Origin: Butyrivibrio sp. M55
GTDB lineage: Bacteria; Bacillota; Clostridia; Lachnospirales; Lachnospiraceae
Length of the DNA stretch: 64,000 bases
Assembly (NCBI RefSeq): GCF_900116865.1
Contig: NZ_FPCD01000001.1
Coordinates: forward strand, 372,001 to 436,000
Reading direction: 5' to 3'
Positions 18,301 to 26,023 of this stretch are shown piece by piece. The stretch's first letter is position 1. Each line of letters begins with the position of its first letter. The notes beneath the pieces were generated by a model, which had not been told where the DNA came from, did not search any database, and saw only the letters and a list, made by a program, of their open reading frames with translations. The translations under genes and the position numbers were made by a program.

Positions 18301-18453
18301 GTGCTCGTCTGTTGCATCATAAGAAAGTCTCTGAATCTTGGTAAGATCGATATCAGAAACCGATTCGGTGTTATCTCCGCAGCCTACAAGACTTGTAGTG
18401 CCGATGACAGCAACGAGAGCGAATACAAACAGATTTTTTAATCTTCTAAACAT
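15343..18453 (-). CDS. lipoprotein with four tandem NodB-like domains
   Basis: A 1036-residue lipoprotein (lipobox SLVGC). ATG 18453 was preferred over one 33 bases upstream because GAGGGG precedes it by about five bases. Four NodB-like units can be read: about 78-245, 328-490, 531-725 and 814-1036. Each has the strand-loop then a (K)xxFF/AI strand (ATFAIT, ATFFVS, GTFFVT, GNFFVR). Only the last has intact catalytic motifs, TFDDWG and HSNSH. The first three have FQGAKD, FYGIPE and FYGISN, and lack the HxxxH pair. The C-terminal domain is therefore a likely polysaccharide deacetylase; the others may bind the chain. It is the first gene of the synthase operon. Confidence 0.85.
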   Translation of the reverse strand: MFRRLKNLFVFALVAVIGTTSLVGCGDNTESVSDIDLTKIQRLSYDATDEHEIALEKFNKGCEPAKIIRDDKSQPEKNFCLIFQGAKDSVTVEKVLQILDEKNIKATFAITAATAAEDDALIDLIIEKGHDIIDNGLNGDSSIDVLSDEDMVSNFSDSRKVFSTLMDVPPDKMMLNTTYYNDTICMAASASGYNKLVSPSSGSYLNEKSFRDAQNTSEYVSRQGSGKILVIKLDEYVESLEVDAKVEYKDPAIDVQPTIVPSAEEKEDKRDVVTMVGWLLDAMQSQSVQNVKLDKLKALNDEEYVRQLYEETGGYSAEVYEEVATMKDVTGLCFYGIPENVESVDAITKALIKANAKATFFVSSEDIEKNPKAVEKIVNSGFSIATRGTTGGNISNKEFYDIYVDLKTSVRSIQKNYGLKAKYYMPEDASEITENLRIAAKVAGLDVVSPKNEAIPEKGYISCFDLTREFDMAKLNAYISSTAGKNQQVVDITELVKSSTCEPITDKEALAHLRMENHARLAQERKNIYTSERAVTMTFYGISNKAVLNDVLSILKQNGYKGTFFVTPDELSRCGESITKILNGGNEIGIAYVSNSQIDQSYDEVAGYIFGAQQYAEWKYDAKISVVMQPYGVPSKDTKEAVASCGCSLAGYEYSMVQSKDRSAVDLSFYTTLAKKVEAHRGSIIYFNMNYYTADQDAASGDGTTLLAELLNKFIETKIYALTYKDVYGKSQPSTSYTVKTFSELASSQYVYAPIKNSQKIVSNNNNIVGALPDNATKNAYMAGHYIGNPDVTYIPGFTDDEMKAYDKTGKISKNKVIFLTFDDWGYEQDINELLYVLDKYKVKGNFFVRTNNVADNPNLLRAIAVDGHMIGSHSNSHMVAWNATQNEDGTYNYESISEDAGKRLRADVVNSYSTLNKYCGDVVVDGRRALSTIYRPPTLAMSRIAMENILDVGFSYIVSGDFSSGDYNCSSVDEVVNILRNGKKAWYGNATIGNGSCIVLHMSPNAQYTAEALDIMIPEWKAQGYNFGRLDDYLR

Positions 18454-18505
18454 AAGTGCCCCTCTTTGCATAAGTTTATCGCTCAAATTTAGTCAAACCG
18501 TTTGC

Positions 18506-18534
18506 CGTTGACGTATAAAATTTTATTGTCAACG
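18506..18534. promoter_or_regulatory. inverted repeat in divergent intergenic region
   Basis: CGTTGAC (18506-18512) and GTCAACG (18528-18534) flank a second palindrome, ATAAAATTTTAT. The element lies 53 bases before the deacetylase lipoprotein start, in the 204-base region shared with the divergent two-component genes. It may be an operator, or overlap a promoter of the polysaccharide operon (TTGCTT, 17 bases, TAAAAT on the minus strand). No regulator can be assigned. Confidence 0.35.
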
Positions 18535-18573
18535 CGATTTCGAAGCAATATTTATGTCATAAAATGTTTTTTT

Positions 18574-18603
18574 TTGGCATAAGATGCATTATAATATTAT
18601 AAT
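18574..18603 (+). promoter_or_regulatory. possible promoter of the LytTR/GHKL operon
   Basis: TTGGCA (18574-18579), an 18-base spacer and TATAAT (18598-18603), 54 bases before the response regulator start. The surrounding sequence is very AT-rich, so alternative -10 boxes exist (for example TATAAT at 18590-18595). Confidence 0.45.
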
Positions 18604-18657
18604 CTATTATGAAATATTTTTCAAAACGCTAATTTTATGACGGGGAATTATAGTTAA

Positions 18658-19398
18658 ATGAATATCGCAATTGTTGACGATCTGCATTCTGATGCGGATC
18701 AGCTGAGAACTATTCTGATGAGTTACGCTTATGAGAACTCACTCGATCTTTCTATTGAAGTCTTTTCGGGAGGCGAAGATTTTCTTTCCGAGTATAAAAA
18801 ATATAATTACACTTTGATCTTCATGGATATTTATATGAATGGCATTTCAGGAATCGAAACTGCCCAAAAAATACGAGAAACCGATACCGATACTGCTATC
18901 ATCTTTCTTACAAGCAGCAATGAATTCATGCCGGAAGCATTTAGTATCCATGCCTACGATTACATCTCAAAACCTGCCGAGATTGGCAGACTCTATAAGG
19001 TTATGGATGATTTCCTGAAGAAAAAAACAATGGCCGAAGATGTTCCGTACCTTTTCTTTACTTATGAAAAAGATAAAGTATCCGTGCCCTATTCAGATAT
19101 CGCACTTATAAGATCCATCGGCCACTACAACGAGATTGTCTTAAAGAATCAGAGGACATATAAAGTCAGAATGACTTTTTCAAGAATCTCGGATATTCTG
19201 ACCGAAGACATCAGATTTCTTCCTGTCATGAGAGGAATCCTGGTAAATATGGACTATATCACTTCCTTAAAAAACGGAAGTTGTTTTATAGCCGGTGACA
19301 TGCAGACTCCCATCACGCTCAGAAAAGAAAAACAGCTTGAGCAGATCTGGAAGAATTATATCTTTAATAAAATTAGAAATGAAAGTGAAGTTATCTGA
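18658..19398 (+). CDS. LytTR-family response regulator (AgrA-like)
   Basis: A 246-residue two-domain regulator. The receiver domain (about 1-120) has the acidic pair D7/D8, phospho-acceptor D57 in FMDIYM and the conserved Lys in YISKP. Residues about 135-240 form a LytTR DNA-binding domain (IALIRSIGHYNEIVLKNQ, FLPVMRGILVNMDYI). The stop overlaps the kinase start as TGATG, so the two are translationally coupled. It is divergent from the polysaccharide operon and could regulate it, but recognisable LytTR direct repeats were not found there. Confidence 0.88.
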   Translation: MNIAIVDDLHSDADQLRTILMSYAYENSLDLSIEVFSGGEDFLSEYKKYNYTLIFMDIYMNGISGIETAQKIRETDTDTAIIFLTSSNEFMPEAFSIHAYDYISKPAEIGRLYKVMDDFLKKKTMAEDVPYLFFTYEKDKVSVPYSDIALIRSIGHYNEIVLKNQRTYKVRMTFSRISDILTEDIRFLPVMRGILVNMDYITSLKNGSCFIAGDMQTPITLRKEKQLEQIWKNYIFNKIRNESEVI

Positions 19399-20729
19399 TG
19401 AACGCCTTTAATTTTTTGAATATGTTTTTTTCAAACCTCATTCTTATCCCGGCTCTTATCATGTGCTACCTGCCGTTTAAGAATCATCTGAAGTACCGGA
19501 TCAAACCGCTTTTTATCGGAATGAGCGCTATAATAGTAATCCTGTCAGCGCTGTTTTCGTTTATTACACTTACACTTGATGCAGATAAAGCTTTTACATT
19601 TCTTTTATTGGTTTTTATCTTGTATTTTATCTATGAGCAAACTCTTGTTGCAGATCTTGCAAAATCCCTTGCAATCTACCTTTGGATGTGTGCCTTGATG
19701 TCGATAATAATAAACGGAGTCTACGGATACGATGCAATTGTCAATCCCGCATCCAATTCCGACACATTTAATATAGAAACTACATTTATCCGTGTTACAA
19801 TTAGTTTCTTCATCGTTGCCATCTTCTGGTCTCCGCTTTACGATCACGGAAGCAACCTTGTAGACATGCTGACAATACCTAAGATATGGATCATAACAAT
19901 GCCCGTATCAATCATATTTGTGGCCATCAGCTTGCTGATAATGCCGGGGAAATACAGTTCTCTCTATGTTGACGACATATTCGCCACTTTTTGGGGACTT
20001 CTTATAGGAATGTTCTTTGTCTTCATTATTCTTACTATCATTTTTTACAACATAGTATTTGAGATAATGAACGCAGTTAAATATGAAGAGAAATATCATA
20101 TCCTGCAGATGAAAGAAGCTCAGTACTTAAGTCAGCAGAGCTATATCGAGAATACCGCGAGGGTAAGACACGACTTCAAGCACACCATCTGCCTGCTCGA
20201 TTCTCTCGCAAACAGTGGTGACATAAGGTCTATCAGAGAGTACCTCAGCAATTACATCAGCAATATGCCTGAAAGCGAGATCAGATATTACTGCAAGAAC
20301 AATTCACTCAACGCACTCCTCAATCACTATATGAGGCAATGCAAAAGCGAAAAGATACAGTTTAACTGCAAAGTTACTCTTCCGGTAAAAGAAATATCGA
20401 TATCAACCATAGATCTTTGCAATATAATAGGAAATCTTTTGGAAAATGCCGTTCTTGCCTGCAGGGAACTTCCCGAGGAAGACAGAAAGATAGATATCAA
20501 GATCCTTGAAAGAAACATGAGTAACCTTTATATAGTTACAACCAACAGCTTCAACGGCTTTGTTAAGCAAAAAAATAACACCTATATCACCACCAGACGC
20601 GCCGGCAGTGGTATAGGCTTAAAATCAATCAAGTCTGCAGCTGAAACCTATGGTGGTTCAGCAGATTTCAGAAACAGTGAAAACGAGTTTTACTCAAACA
20701 TCACCATTCCGTTTAGTGCAGTCAAATAA
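19398..20729 (+). CDS. GHKL sensor histidine kinase (AgrC/ComD type)
   Basis: A 443-residue kinase. About six membrane helices occupy the first 220 residues, followed by a coiled linker, the histidine box VRHDFKHTICLL, the N-box IIGNLLENAVLAC and the G-box GSGIGLKSIKSA of the HATPase_c_5 type. This is the AgrC/ComD architecture for peptide-sensing kinases paired with LytTR regulators, which is exactly its upstream partner. No AgrB processing protease or AgrD peptide gene was found next to it, so the signal is unknown. Ends convergently, 12 bases from the UPF0210 gene. Confidence 0.87.
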   Translation: MNAFNFLNMFFSNLILIPALIMCYLPFKNHLKYRIKPLFIGMSAIIVILSALFSFITLTLDADKAFTFLLLVFILYFIYEQTLVADLAKSLAIYLWMCALMSIIINGVYGYDAIVNPASNSDTFNIETTFIRVTISFFIVAIFWSPLYDHGSNLVDMLTIPKIWIITMPVSIIFVAISLLIMPGKYSSLYVDDIFATFWGLLIGMFFVFIILTIIFYNIVFEIMNAVKYEEKYHILQMKEAQYLSQQSYIENTARVRHDFKHTICLLDSLANSGDIRSIREYLSNYISNMPESEIRYYCKNNSLNALLNHYMRQCKSEKIQFNCKVTLPVKEISISTIDLCNIIGNLLENAVLACRELPEEDRKIDIKILERNMSNLYIVTTNSFNGFVKQKNNTYITTRRAGSGIGLKSIKSAAETYGGSADFRNSENEFYSNITIPFSAVK

Positions 20730-20741
20730 TTCTTTAAATCA

Positions 20742-22106
20742 TTAGTTCTTAAAGCTATGTACGGGGGCGGGAATTCTTCCGCCTCTGTTTACGAAAGCAT
20801 CGCAAGAGAATCCGTTTACAGGCATAATAGGTGCATATCCCAAAAGTCCGCCAAATTCAACAGTCTCTCCCACTCCCTTTCCGATAACAGGAATAAGTCT
20901 TACTGCAGTAGTCTTCTGGTTGATCATTCCGATTGCCATTTCATCCGCAATAACTCCGGCGATGGTTGTATCCTTTGTATCTCCTGGAATCGCGATCATA
21001 TCAAGACCAACAGAGCATACGCATGTCATTGCTTCGAGCTTTTCAAGTGTAAGTGCACCTGCTTCTACAGCGTTGATCATTCCCTGATCTTCACTTACGG
21101 GAATAAATGCTCCCGAAAGTCCGCCTACGTAAGAAGATGCCATAACGCCGCCTTTTTTAACCTGGTCATTAAGAAGTGCAAGAGCTGCCGTTGTTCCGGG
21201 CGCACCTGCATGCTCAACACCTATCTCGTGAAGAATATCGGCAACACTGTCTCCGATAGCAGGTGTGGGAGCAAGTGAAAGGTCGATTATTCCAAAAGGA
21301 ACGCCAAGTCTCTTTGATGCTTCCCTTGCAACGAGCTGACCAACTCTTGTAACCTTAAATGCTGTCTTCTTTATAGTCTCGCAGAGAATCTCAAAATTCT
21401 CTCCTCTTACTTTTTCAAGTGCAGTCTTAACAACACCGGGACCGCTGACACCAACATTGATAATTCTGTCTTCCTCTGTAACGCCGTGGAATGCTCCCGC
21501 CATAAACGGGTTGTCATCAGGCGCATTGCAGAATACTACGAGCTTTGCACATCCGAGTGAATCATTCTCTTTGGTTGCTTCAGCAGTATCTTTTATAATT
21601 GTTCCCATAAGACGAACGGCATCCATGTTGATACCTGTCTTGGTTGAACCCACATTGATTGATGAACAAACAAGATCTGTCTGAGAAAGAGCAAGCGGAA
21701 TAGACTCAATGAGAAGTCTGTCAGCCTGTGTCATTCCCTTACTTACAAGTGCTGAATATCCTCCGATAAAGTTTACTCCGATCTTCTTTGCAACTTCATC
21801 GAGAGTCTTTGCTATCTCCGCAAAATCTTCTTTTGTCTTACAAGCTGCACCGCCGACAAGAGCGATAGGCGTAACGGAAACTCTTTTGTTTACGATAGGA
21901 ATACCGAACTCTCTTGAGATCTGGTCTCCGGTCTGAACAAGGTCTTTTGCAGACTCATAAATCTTATTGTATATATTCTTCTTGAGAGTTTCGAGATCTG
22001 AATCGATACAGTCAAGAAGGCTGATACCCATTGTAATTGTTCTTACATCGAGATTTTCCTTCTCGATCATTTCATTGGTCTCGATGACTTCTTTAGTGTT
22101 TATCAT
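20742..22106 (-). CDS. UPF0210 (PFL-like, DUF711) family protein
   Basis: A 454-residue protein of the UPF0210 family, recognised by segments such as [26 protein letters not shown] and the glycine-rich C-terminal [13 protein letters not shown]. Members are conserved in Firmicutes and nearly always follow an ACT-domain (UPF0237) gene, as here with a 12-base gap. Some annotations relate the fold to pyruvate formate-lyase-like proteins, but no glycyl-radical motif was seen and the reaction is unknown. An AAGGAGA site precedes ATG 22106. Confidence 0.85.
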   Translation of the reverse strand: MINTKEVIETNEMIEKENLDVRTITMGISLLDCIDSDLETLKKNIYNKIYESAKDLVQTGDQISREFGIPIVNKRVSVTPIALVGGAACKTKEDFAEIAKTLDEVAKKIGVNFIGGYSALVSKGMTQADRLLIESIPLALSQTDLVCSSINVGSTKTGINMDAVRLMGTIIKDTAEATKENDSLGCAKLVVFCNAPDDNPFMAGAFHGVTEEDRIINVGVSGPGVVKTALEKVRGENFEILCETIKKTAFKVTRVGQLVAREASKRLGVPFGIIDLSLAPTPAIGDSVADILHEIGVEHAGAPGTTAALALLNDQVKKGGVMASSYVGGLSGAFIPVSEDQGMINAVEAGALTLEKLEAMTCVCSVGLDMIAIPGDTKDTTIAGVIADEMAIGMINQKTTAVRLIPVIGKGVGETVEFGGLLGYAPIMPVNGFSCDAFVNRGGRIPAPVHSFKN

Positions 22107-22118
22107 TAGGTTGTCTCC

Positions 22119-22391
22119 TTAAATTCTATGCATGGAATCAAAAATTTCTTCTCTCTGACATTTAATTACAACACCGATATCTTTACCAAGTTTCTCAAGA
22201 TCATCGGCAACAGTGTTGAAATCTTTTGATGTCCCTTCCATAGATGCGATCATCATCATATTGAAATATCCGCTTACGATAGTCTGAGAGATATCGAGGA
22301 TGTTGATCCCTGAATCTGCAAGATAGGTACATACCTTAGCAATAATTCCCACTGTGTCTTTACCAACAACTGTAATAATAATCTTGTTCAT
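22119..22391 (-). CDS. ACT-domain protein, UPF0237 family
   Basis: A 90-residue single ACT domain (IIITVVGKDTVGIIAKVCTY at the start, NILDISQTIV in the second strand region), the small-molecule-binding fold of amino-acid regulatory proteins. GGAGGAAAT precedes ATG 22391. It is co-transcribed with the UPF0210 gene; the pair is conserved, which suggests that it senses a ligand for its partner. The ligand is not known. Confidence 0.88.
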   Translation of the reverse strand: MNKIIITVVGKDTVGIIAKVCTYLADSGINILDISQTIVSGYFNMMMIASMEGTSKDFNTVADDLEKLGKDIGVVIKCQREEIFDSMHRI

Positions 22392-22406
22392 ATTTCCTCC
22401 ACTTAT

Positions 22407-23204
22407 TTAAAATTCGATAACAGGCGATAGCTCTGCTCTGTTTGCAACCATTAAAGGGAAATCTCCGCTTGAATACGGATTGTCTCCCATGTCTATCTCG
22501 ACGCTGACCGTCTTATAGGCAAGATCCGGATGATTATTGTCCTTGGAAAGGTGCCCAAGGAACACACCTTTTATCTTATCGTTTAAGATCTTGCAAAGAA
22601 GCTCTGCACTCTTTGCATTGGAAAGATGCCCCTTATCGCCCAAAATTCTTTTTTTGAGCATGTAGGGATAACGCCCCGCCAGAAGCATCCTCTCATCATG
22701 ATTGGCTTCAATAAGGAGCGCATCACAACCTGAAAGGCTCTCAACGGTGTAATCCGTATAACAGCCAAGATCGGTCGCAACTCCTATCTTTTTATCCCCG
22801 CAGTAAATTCTGTATCCGCAGGGATCAAGAGCATCGTGTGAAATTGTCATGGGATTTATTATCATATCTCCGACACACAGACTCTTATCCGCTTGAACCG
22901 GACAGAATACGGAACCTGTCATCTCATTCTTTTTATCACTGTTTCTTATTCCCTGTATTGTGCCTTCAGTGGCGTAAACCGGTATGTTGTGTTTCTTAAG
23001 TATAGTATGAAGAGCAGCTATATGATCGATATGTTCATGTGTCACAAAAATCGCATCGAGGTCGTCAAAGCACAGATCAAGCTTATTAAGCCCTTCCCCT
23101 ATTCTCTTCATACTGATTCCTGCATCGATCAGGATGTGAGTGTTGTCAGATCCGACATAGGTACAGTTACCACTGCTTCCACTGGCAATACTGGTAAAAC
23201 GCAT
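22407..23204 (-). CDS. metallo-beta-lactamase-fold hydrolase (YycJ/WalJ-like)
   Basis: A 265-residue MBL-fold protein with the metal motif THEHIDH and downstream metal ligands in HDALDPCGYR, DLGCY and the terminal LGHLSKDNNH. The sequence type matches the YycJ/WalJ/VicX family, thought to act as an exonuclease in DNA processing. ATG 23204 was chosen over a TTG one codon upstream, with AAGGGGA just before it. It lies 12 bases after the FtsA-like gene and is separate here from a walRK operon. Confidence 0.82.
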   Translation of the reverse strand: MRFTSIASGSSGNCTYVGSDNTHILIDAGISMKRIGEGLNKLDLCFDDLDAIFVTHEHIDHIAALHTILKKHNIPVYATEGTIQGIRNSDKKNEMTGSVFCPVQADKSLCVGDMIINPMTISHDALDPCGYRIYCGDKKIGVATDLGCYTDYTVESLSGCDALLIEANHDERMLLAGRYPYMLKKRILGDKGHLSNAKSAELLCKILNDKIKGVFLGHLSKDNNHPDLAYKTVSVEIDMGDNPYSSGDFPLMVANRAELSPVIEF

Positions 23205-23216
23205 CAAATAGTCCCC

Positions 23217-25382
23217 TTACTTCCAATATACTTCTATCTTGTCGCCTTCGTGGATAGACTGCAAGTAATCGGGAGTCTTTCCGTTTAAGGTCGTAACGAT
23301 TGCCCTACCGTTTGGCTTGGTAAGGTCGAAATCGATGGAATCAAATATGTCAACGAACACGTACTCAGGCTTACCGTGAAGTGTAACGGCATCGTTGTTT
23401 ACCATGATATGAAGGTCTCTTGCAAGAATATTCTTTACAGACTCTTCGCTTCTGTGGTACTCGCCGTCATCATCGGGAAGATCTTCATATCCCATCTCAT
23501 CGCTTCTGCCTTCGAATTTCCTGATATCATAATCATCGCTTTCATAGGCTTCTTCATTAGCCTGACTTACGGCAACTTCATCTGCATCAGGGAAATCCCT
23601 GTAATATTCCATGATAGCTTCTTCTCTGTCCTTGAACTCAACTTTGAAATTCTCATAGACAGGAGTAGTCTTATCACCGTGTTCATTATTTACGATTATA
23701 TACGTATCTTCAGTAATTTCAATATCCATTAGAGCTGCAACCTGCTCAACGGTATTGTAATCAAGTATCTGAATGTCATCTCCGTTCTTGATACTGTAAA
23801 GGGCAGTCTGAGGCTCGCCGTTTACCGTTGCGAATCTTGATGCCTCAACATTTACGCCGTTTACATTCACCATGAACTTAGTCTTAAATTCAGGAATGTT
23901 CTCAATAACAGCTTTTCCGGGTTCACCCGCTGTTGAAGGAGTAACGTCAATAATATCATTTGCACGGATCTTGGAATGAATGTCCGCACTCTTTCCGTTA
24001 AGGGTGATAACTGCTGCCTCGCCGGGCTCACCTCTGGCAACTCTCTCTTTTCCGTTAACGAAATATCTAAGTTCCTGTCCTCTCTTGGGGAAAAGATCCT
24101 CATTCTGGAATGAAGCCTGCATAGCCGCATCAATGATCTGAAGCTTGCCGTTATCGTAAATTCTTGTCTGTTCGCCGTTGAATGAAACAAAGATAATATT
24201 GTTTGCTTCTTCATAGTAGCTGATACAGATACCAAGCGGTGTTACAAGGAGTGAGTCTCTCTCGATACCGTCGTTATTAAGGAAAGTAATGCTCTTCATT
24301 ACTTCCTCACCACGAAGGGCAACACGCTCTTCGGGAATATCCATTTCTCTGGCAATAGCCTTGGTATATCCGGGCACGCATCCGCCACCACCTACTACGA
24401 ATACAGCGCTTACAGGCTTATCACCGTTAAGTCTCTTTATCTCTTCTGCTGCCTTTTTTGCCATCATATCAACCTGAGGTCTTATGATCTTGGCAATGTC
24501 CTTGGCTGTTATGGTCTTACGAAGACCCATGATATCAATGAAATCAACTCTGTCGTTGTGACTTGCCGCAATCTTGATCTCGTCGGCCTGATTAAAGTCA
24601 ACAAGGCAGTGCTGAGCTATAATCTCCGTAATATCATCACCGGCTATAGGAAGCATACCATAAGCTGTGATAGAACCGTCGTTGGTTACACAGATATCAG
24701 ATGTACCCGCACCAACGTCAACAAGTGCAAGATTGAGCATTCTGAATCTGTCGGGAATCGCAACCATCATAGCCGCAATAGGCTCCAGAGTCAGGTTTGC
24801 AACGTTAAGGCCCGCTCTCTCGCACGCTTTGTAAAGTCCGTCTACGCAGTCATCCGGAAGGAATGTAGCGATAAGCTCAACACTTACCTTACCAGCATTA
24901 TGTCCTTCAAGGTTAGCGATCTGATATCCATCCAGATAATAGTGCATTACGGAATATCCAACCAGATAGAACTTAAGATCTGATGTGTTCTTCTGAAGGA
25001 ATTCCGAATAAGCCTGCTGAACCGCAGCAGAATCAAGGTTATATATATCTTCATCCGTAATATCATGTGATTCCGGATACTCATACTCATATGTAGTTCT
25101 GACAGTACGAAGAACACGTCCGGCAGCCGCTATGCAAACATCCGTAAGATGTATGTCGGTCTGCTGCTCAAGCTTTTCTTTGACAACTCTTATAGTAGCG
25201 CCAACCTTACCGATGTCGTGAATCTGTCCGTCAAGCATAGCTCTTGTTTGGTGTTTCTCGACCGCCTGCGCAATAACATTAAACTGTCCGTCATTCATGT
25301 ATCCGACAGTTCCCACCACGCTTCTTGTTCCGATATCAAGACCAAATACTACTTTCTGATCTGTCTGTTCCAAACTTGCCAT
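23217..25382 (-). CDS. FtsA/PilM-like actin-fold ATPase with repeat-containing C-terminal extension
   Basis: A 721-residue protein. Residues 1-390 have actin/Hsp70-fold signatures: phosphate-1 FGLDIGTRSVVGTVGY, phosphate-2 LVDVGAGTSDI and adenosine VVGGGGCVPGYT, in the FtsA/PilM arrangement with an SHS2-like insert. Instead of the usual short membrane-targeting helix of FtsA (about 420 aa total) there are about 330 further residues. They include three similar beta-grasp-like units with the pattern VNG, then LNGK, then IxxGDxIxV (near 438-482, 503-540 and 658-719), and an acidic linker. ATG 25382 has GGAG six bases upstream and overlaps the coaE stop. A division or envelope role is inferred. 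Confidence 0.75.
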   Translation of the reverse strand: MASLEQTDQKVVFGLDIGTRSVVGTVGYMNDGQFNVIAQAVEKHQTRAMLDGQIHDIGKVGATIRVVKEKLEQQTDIHLTDVCIAAAGRVLRTVRTTYEYEYPESHDITDEDIYNLDSAAVQQAYSEFLQKNTSDLKFYLVGYSVMHYYLDGYQIANLEGHNAGKVSVELIATFLPDDCVDGLYKACERAGLNVANLTLEPIAAMMVAIPDRFRMLNLALVDVGAGTSDICVTNDGSITAYGMLPIAGDDITEIIAQHCLVDFNQADEIKIAASHNDRVDFIDIMGLRKTITAKDIAKIIRPQVDMMAKKAAEEIKRLNGDKPVSAVFVVGGGGCVPGYTKAIAREMDIPEERVALRGEEVMKSITFLNNDGIERDSLLVTPLGICISYYEEANNIIFVSFNGEQTRIYDNGKLQIIDAAMQASFQNEDLFPKRGQELRYFVNGKERVARGEPGEAAVITLNGKSADIHSKIRANDIIDVTPSTAGEPGKAVIENIPEFKTKFMVNVNGVNVEASRFATVNGEPQTALYSIKNGDDIQILDYNTVEQVAALMDIEITEDTYIIVNNEHGDKTTPVYENFKVEFKDREEAIMEYYRDFPDADEVAVSQANEEAYESDDYDIRKFEGRSDEMGYEDLPDDDGEYHRSEESVKNILARDLHIMVNNDAVTLHGKPEYVFVDIFDSIDFDLTKPNGRAIVTTLNGKTPDYLQSIHEGDKIEVYWK

Positions 25383-26023
25383 CATTCTCTCCACTCTCCA
25401 AGTTTCTTGTTAATTTGTTCCGATGCTGCTTCTAAATCTTTGCTATTATCAATCACAAAATCCGCATTTAGTCTGTATGTCTCATCATCAAGCTGCTGAG
25501 CAAATATTCCGTCAATCTTTTCGTCTGAATAGCTTCTTGTGTCTTTGAGCCTGTCTCTTCTGGTATCTTCATCGGCATAGATATACCAAAGCTCATCGAC
25601 AATATTTTTATATCCGTTTTCGATCAAAAGAGCCGCTTCAACAAAAACAAAATCGATTCTGTTTCTGAGTCTCTCTTCATCTATTATATTAATAATAAAT
25701 GTATTTACTGCAGGATGCAAAATTTTATTCACTTTTTCAAGTTTTTTTGCATCTTTAAAGATTGCATTCGCCATTTTAGCCTTATCAATCTCGCCGTCAT
25801 CGCCAAGGATTTCCTGCCCGAGAACTCTCACAAGCTCGTCATATGCGGGATACCCCTTCTTCTTGATCTCATTTGCAACGTCATCCGAATAGACAACCTT
25901 GCAGTTATAGTTATCATTTATGTATTTAAGTACGGTGCTCTTGCCGGCTCCAACGCCGCCAGTAACACCTATAATATTTGTTTTGCCTTTTTGTATTTTA
26001 TTCTGCATCTTACTTTGATTCAT
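25382..26023 (-). CDS. coaE: dephospho-CoA kinase
   Basis: Last step of coenzyme A synthesis: phosphorylation of the 3'-hydroxyl of dephospho-CoA. The protein (213 aa) has the P-loop GVTGGVGAGKST, the DDVANEI region, the lid RDRLKDTRSYSDEKI and the conserved ADFVIDNS near the end. The gene overlaps the 3' end of polA; ATG 26023 gives a length normal for the family, and ATG 26008 just after the polA stop is an alternative. Neither has a strong ribosome binding site, so translational coupling is likely. The polA-coaE order is common in Firmicutes. Confidence 0.9.
   Translation of the reverse strand: MNQSKMQNKIQKGKTNIIGVTGGVGAGKSTVLKYINDNYNCKVVYSDDVANEIKKKGYPAYDELVRVLGQEILGDDGEIDKAKMANAIFKDAKKLEKVNKILHPAVNTFIINIIDEERLRNRIDFVFVEAALLIENGYKNIVDELWYIYADEDTRRDRLKDTRSYSDEKIDGIFAQQLDDETYRLNADFVIDNSKDLEAASEQINKKLGEWRE

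Noticed and set aside
18454..18657. LytTR direct-repeat binding site from GTT-containing motifs near 18496-18512
   Set aside because: The two GTT motifs (ACCGTTTG and GCCGTTGA) are nine bases apart instead of the usual 21-23-base periodicity of LytTR repeats, and flanking positions do not match.
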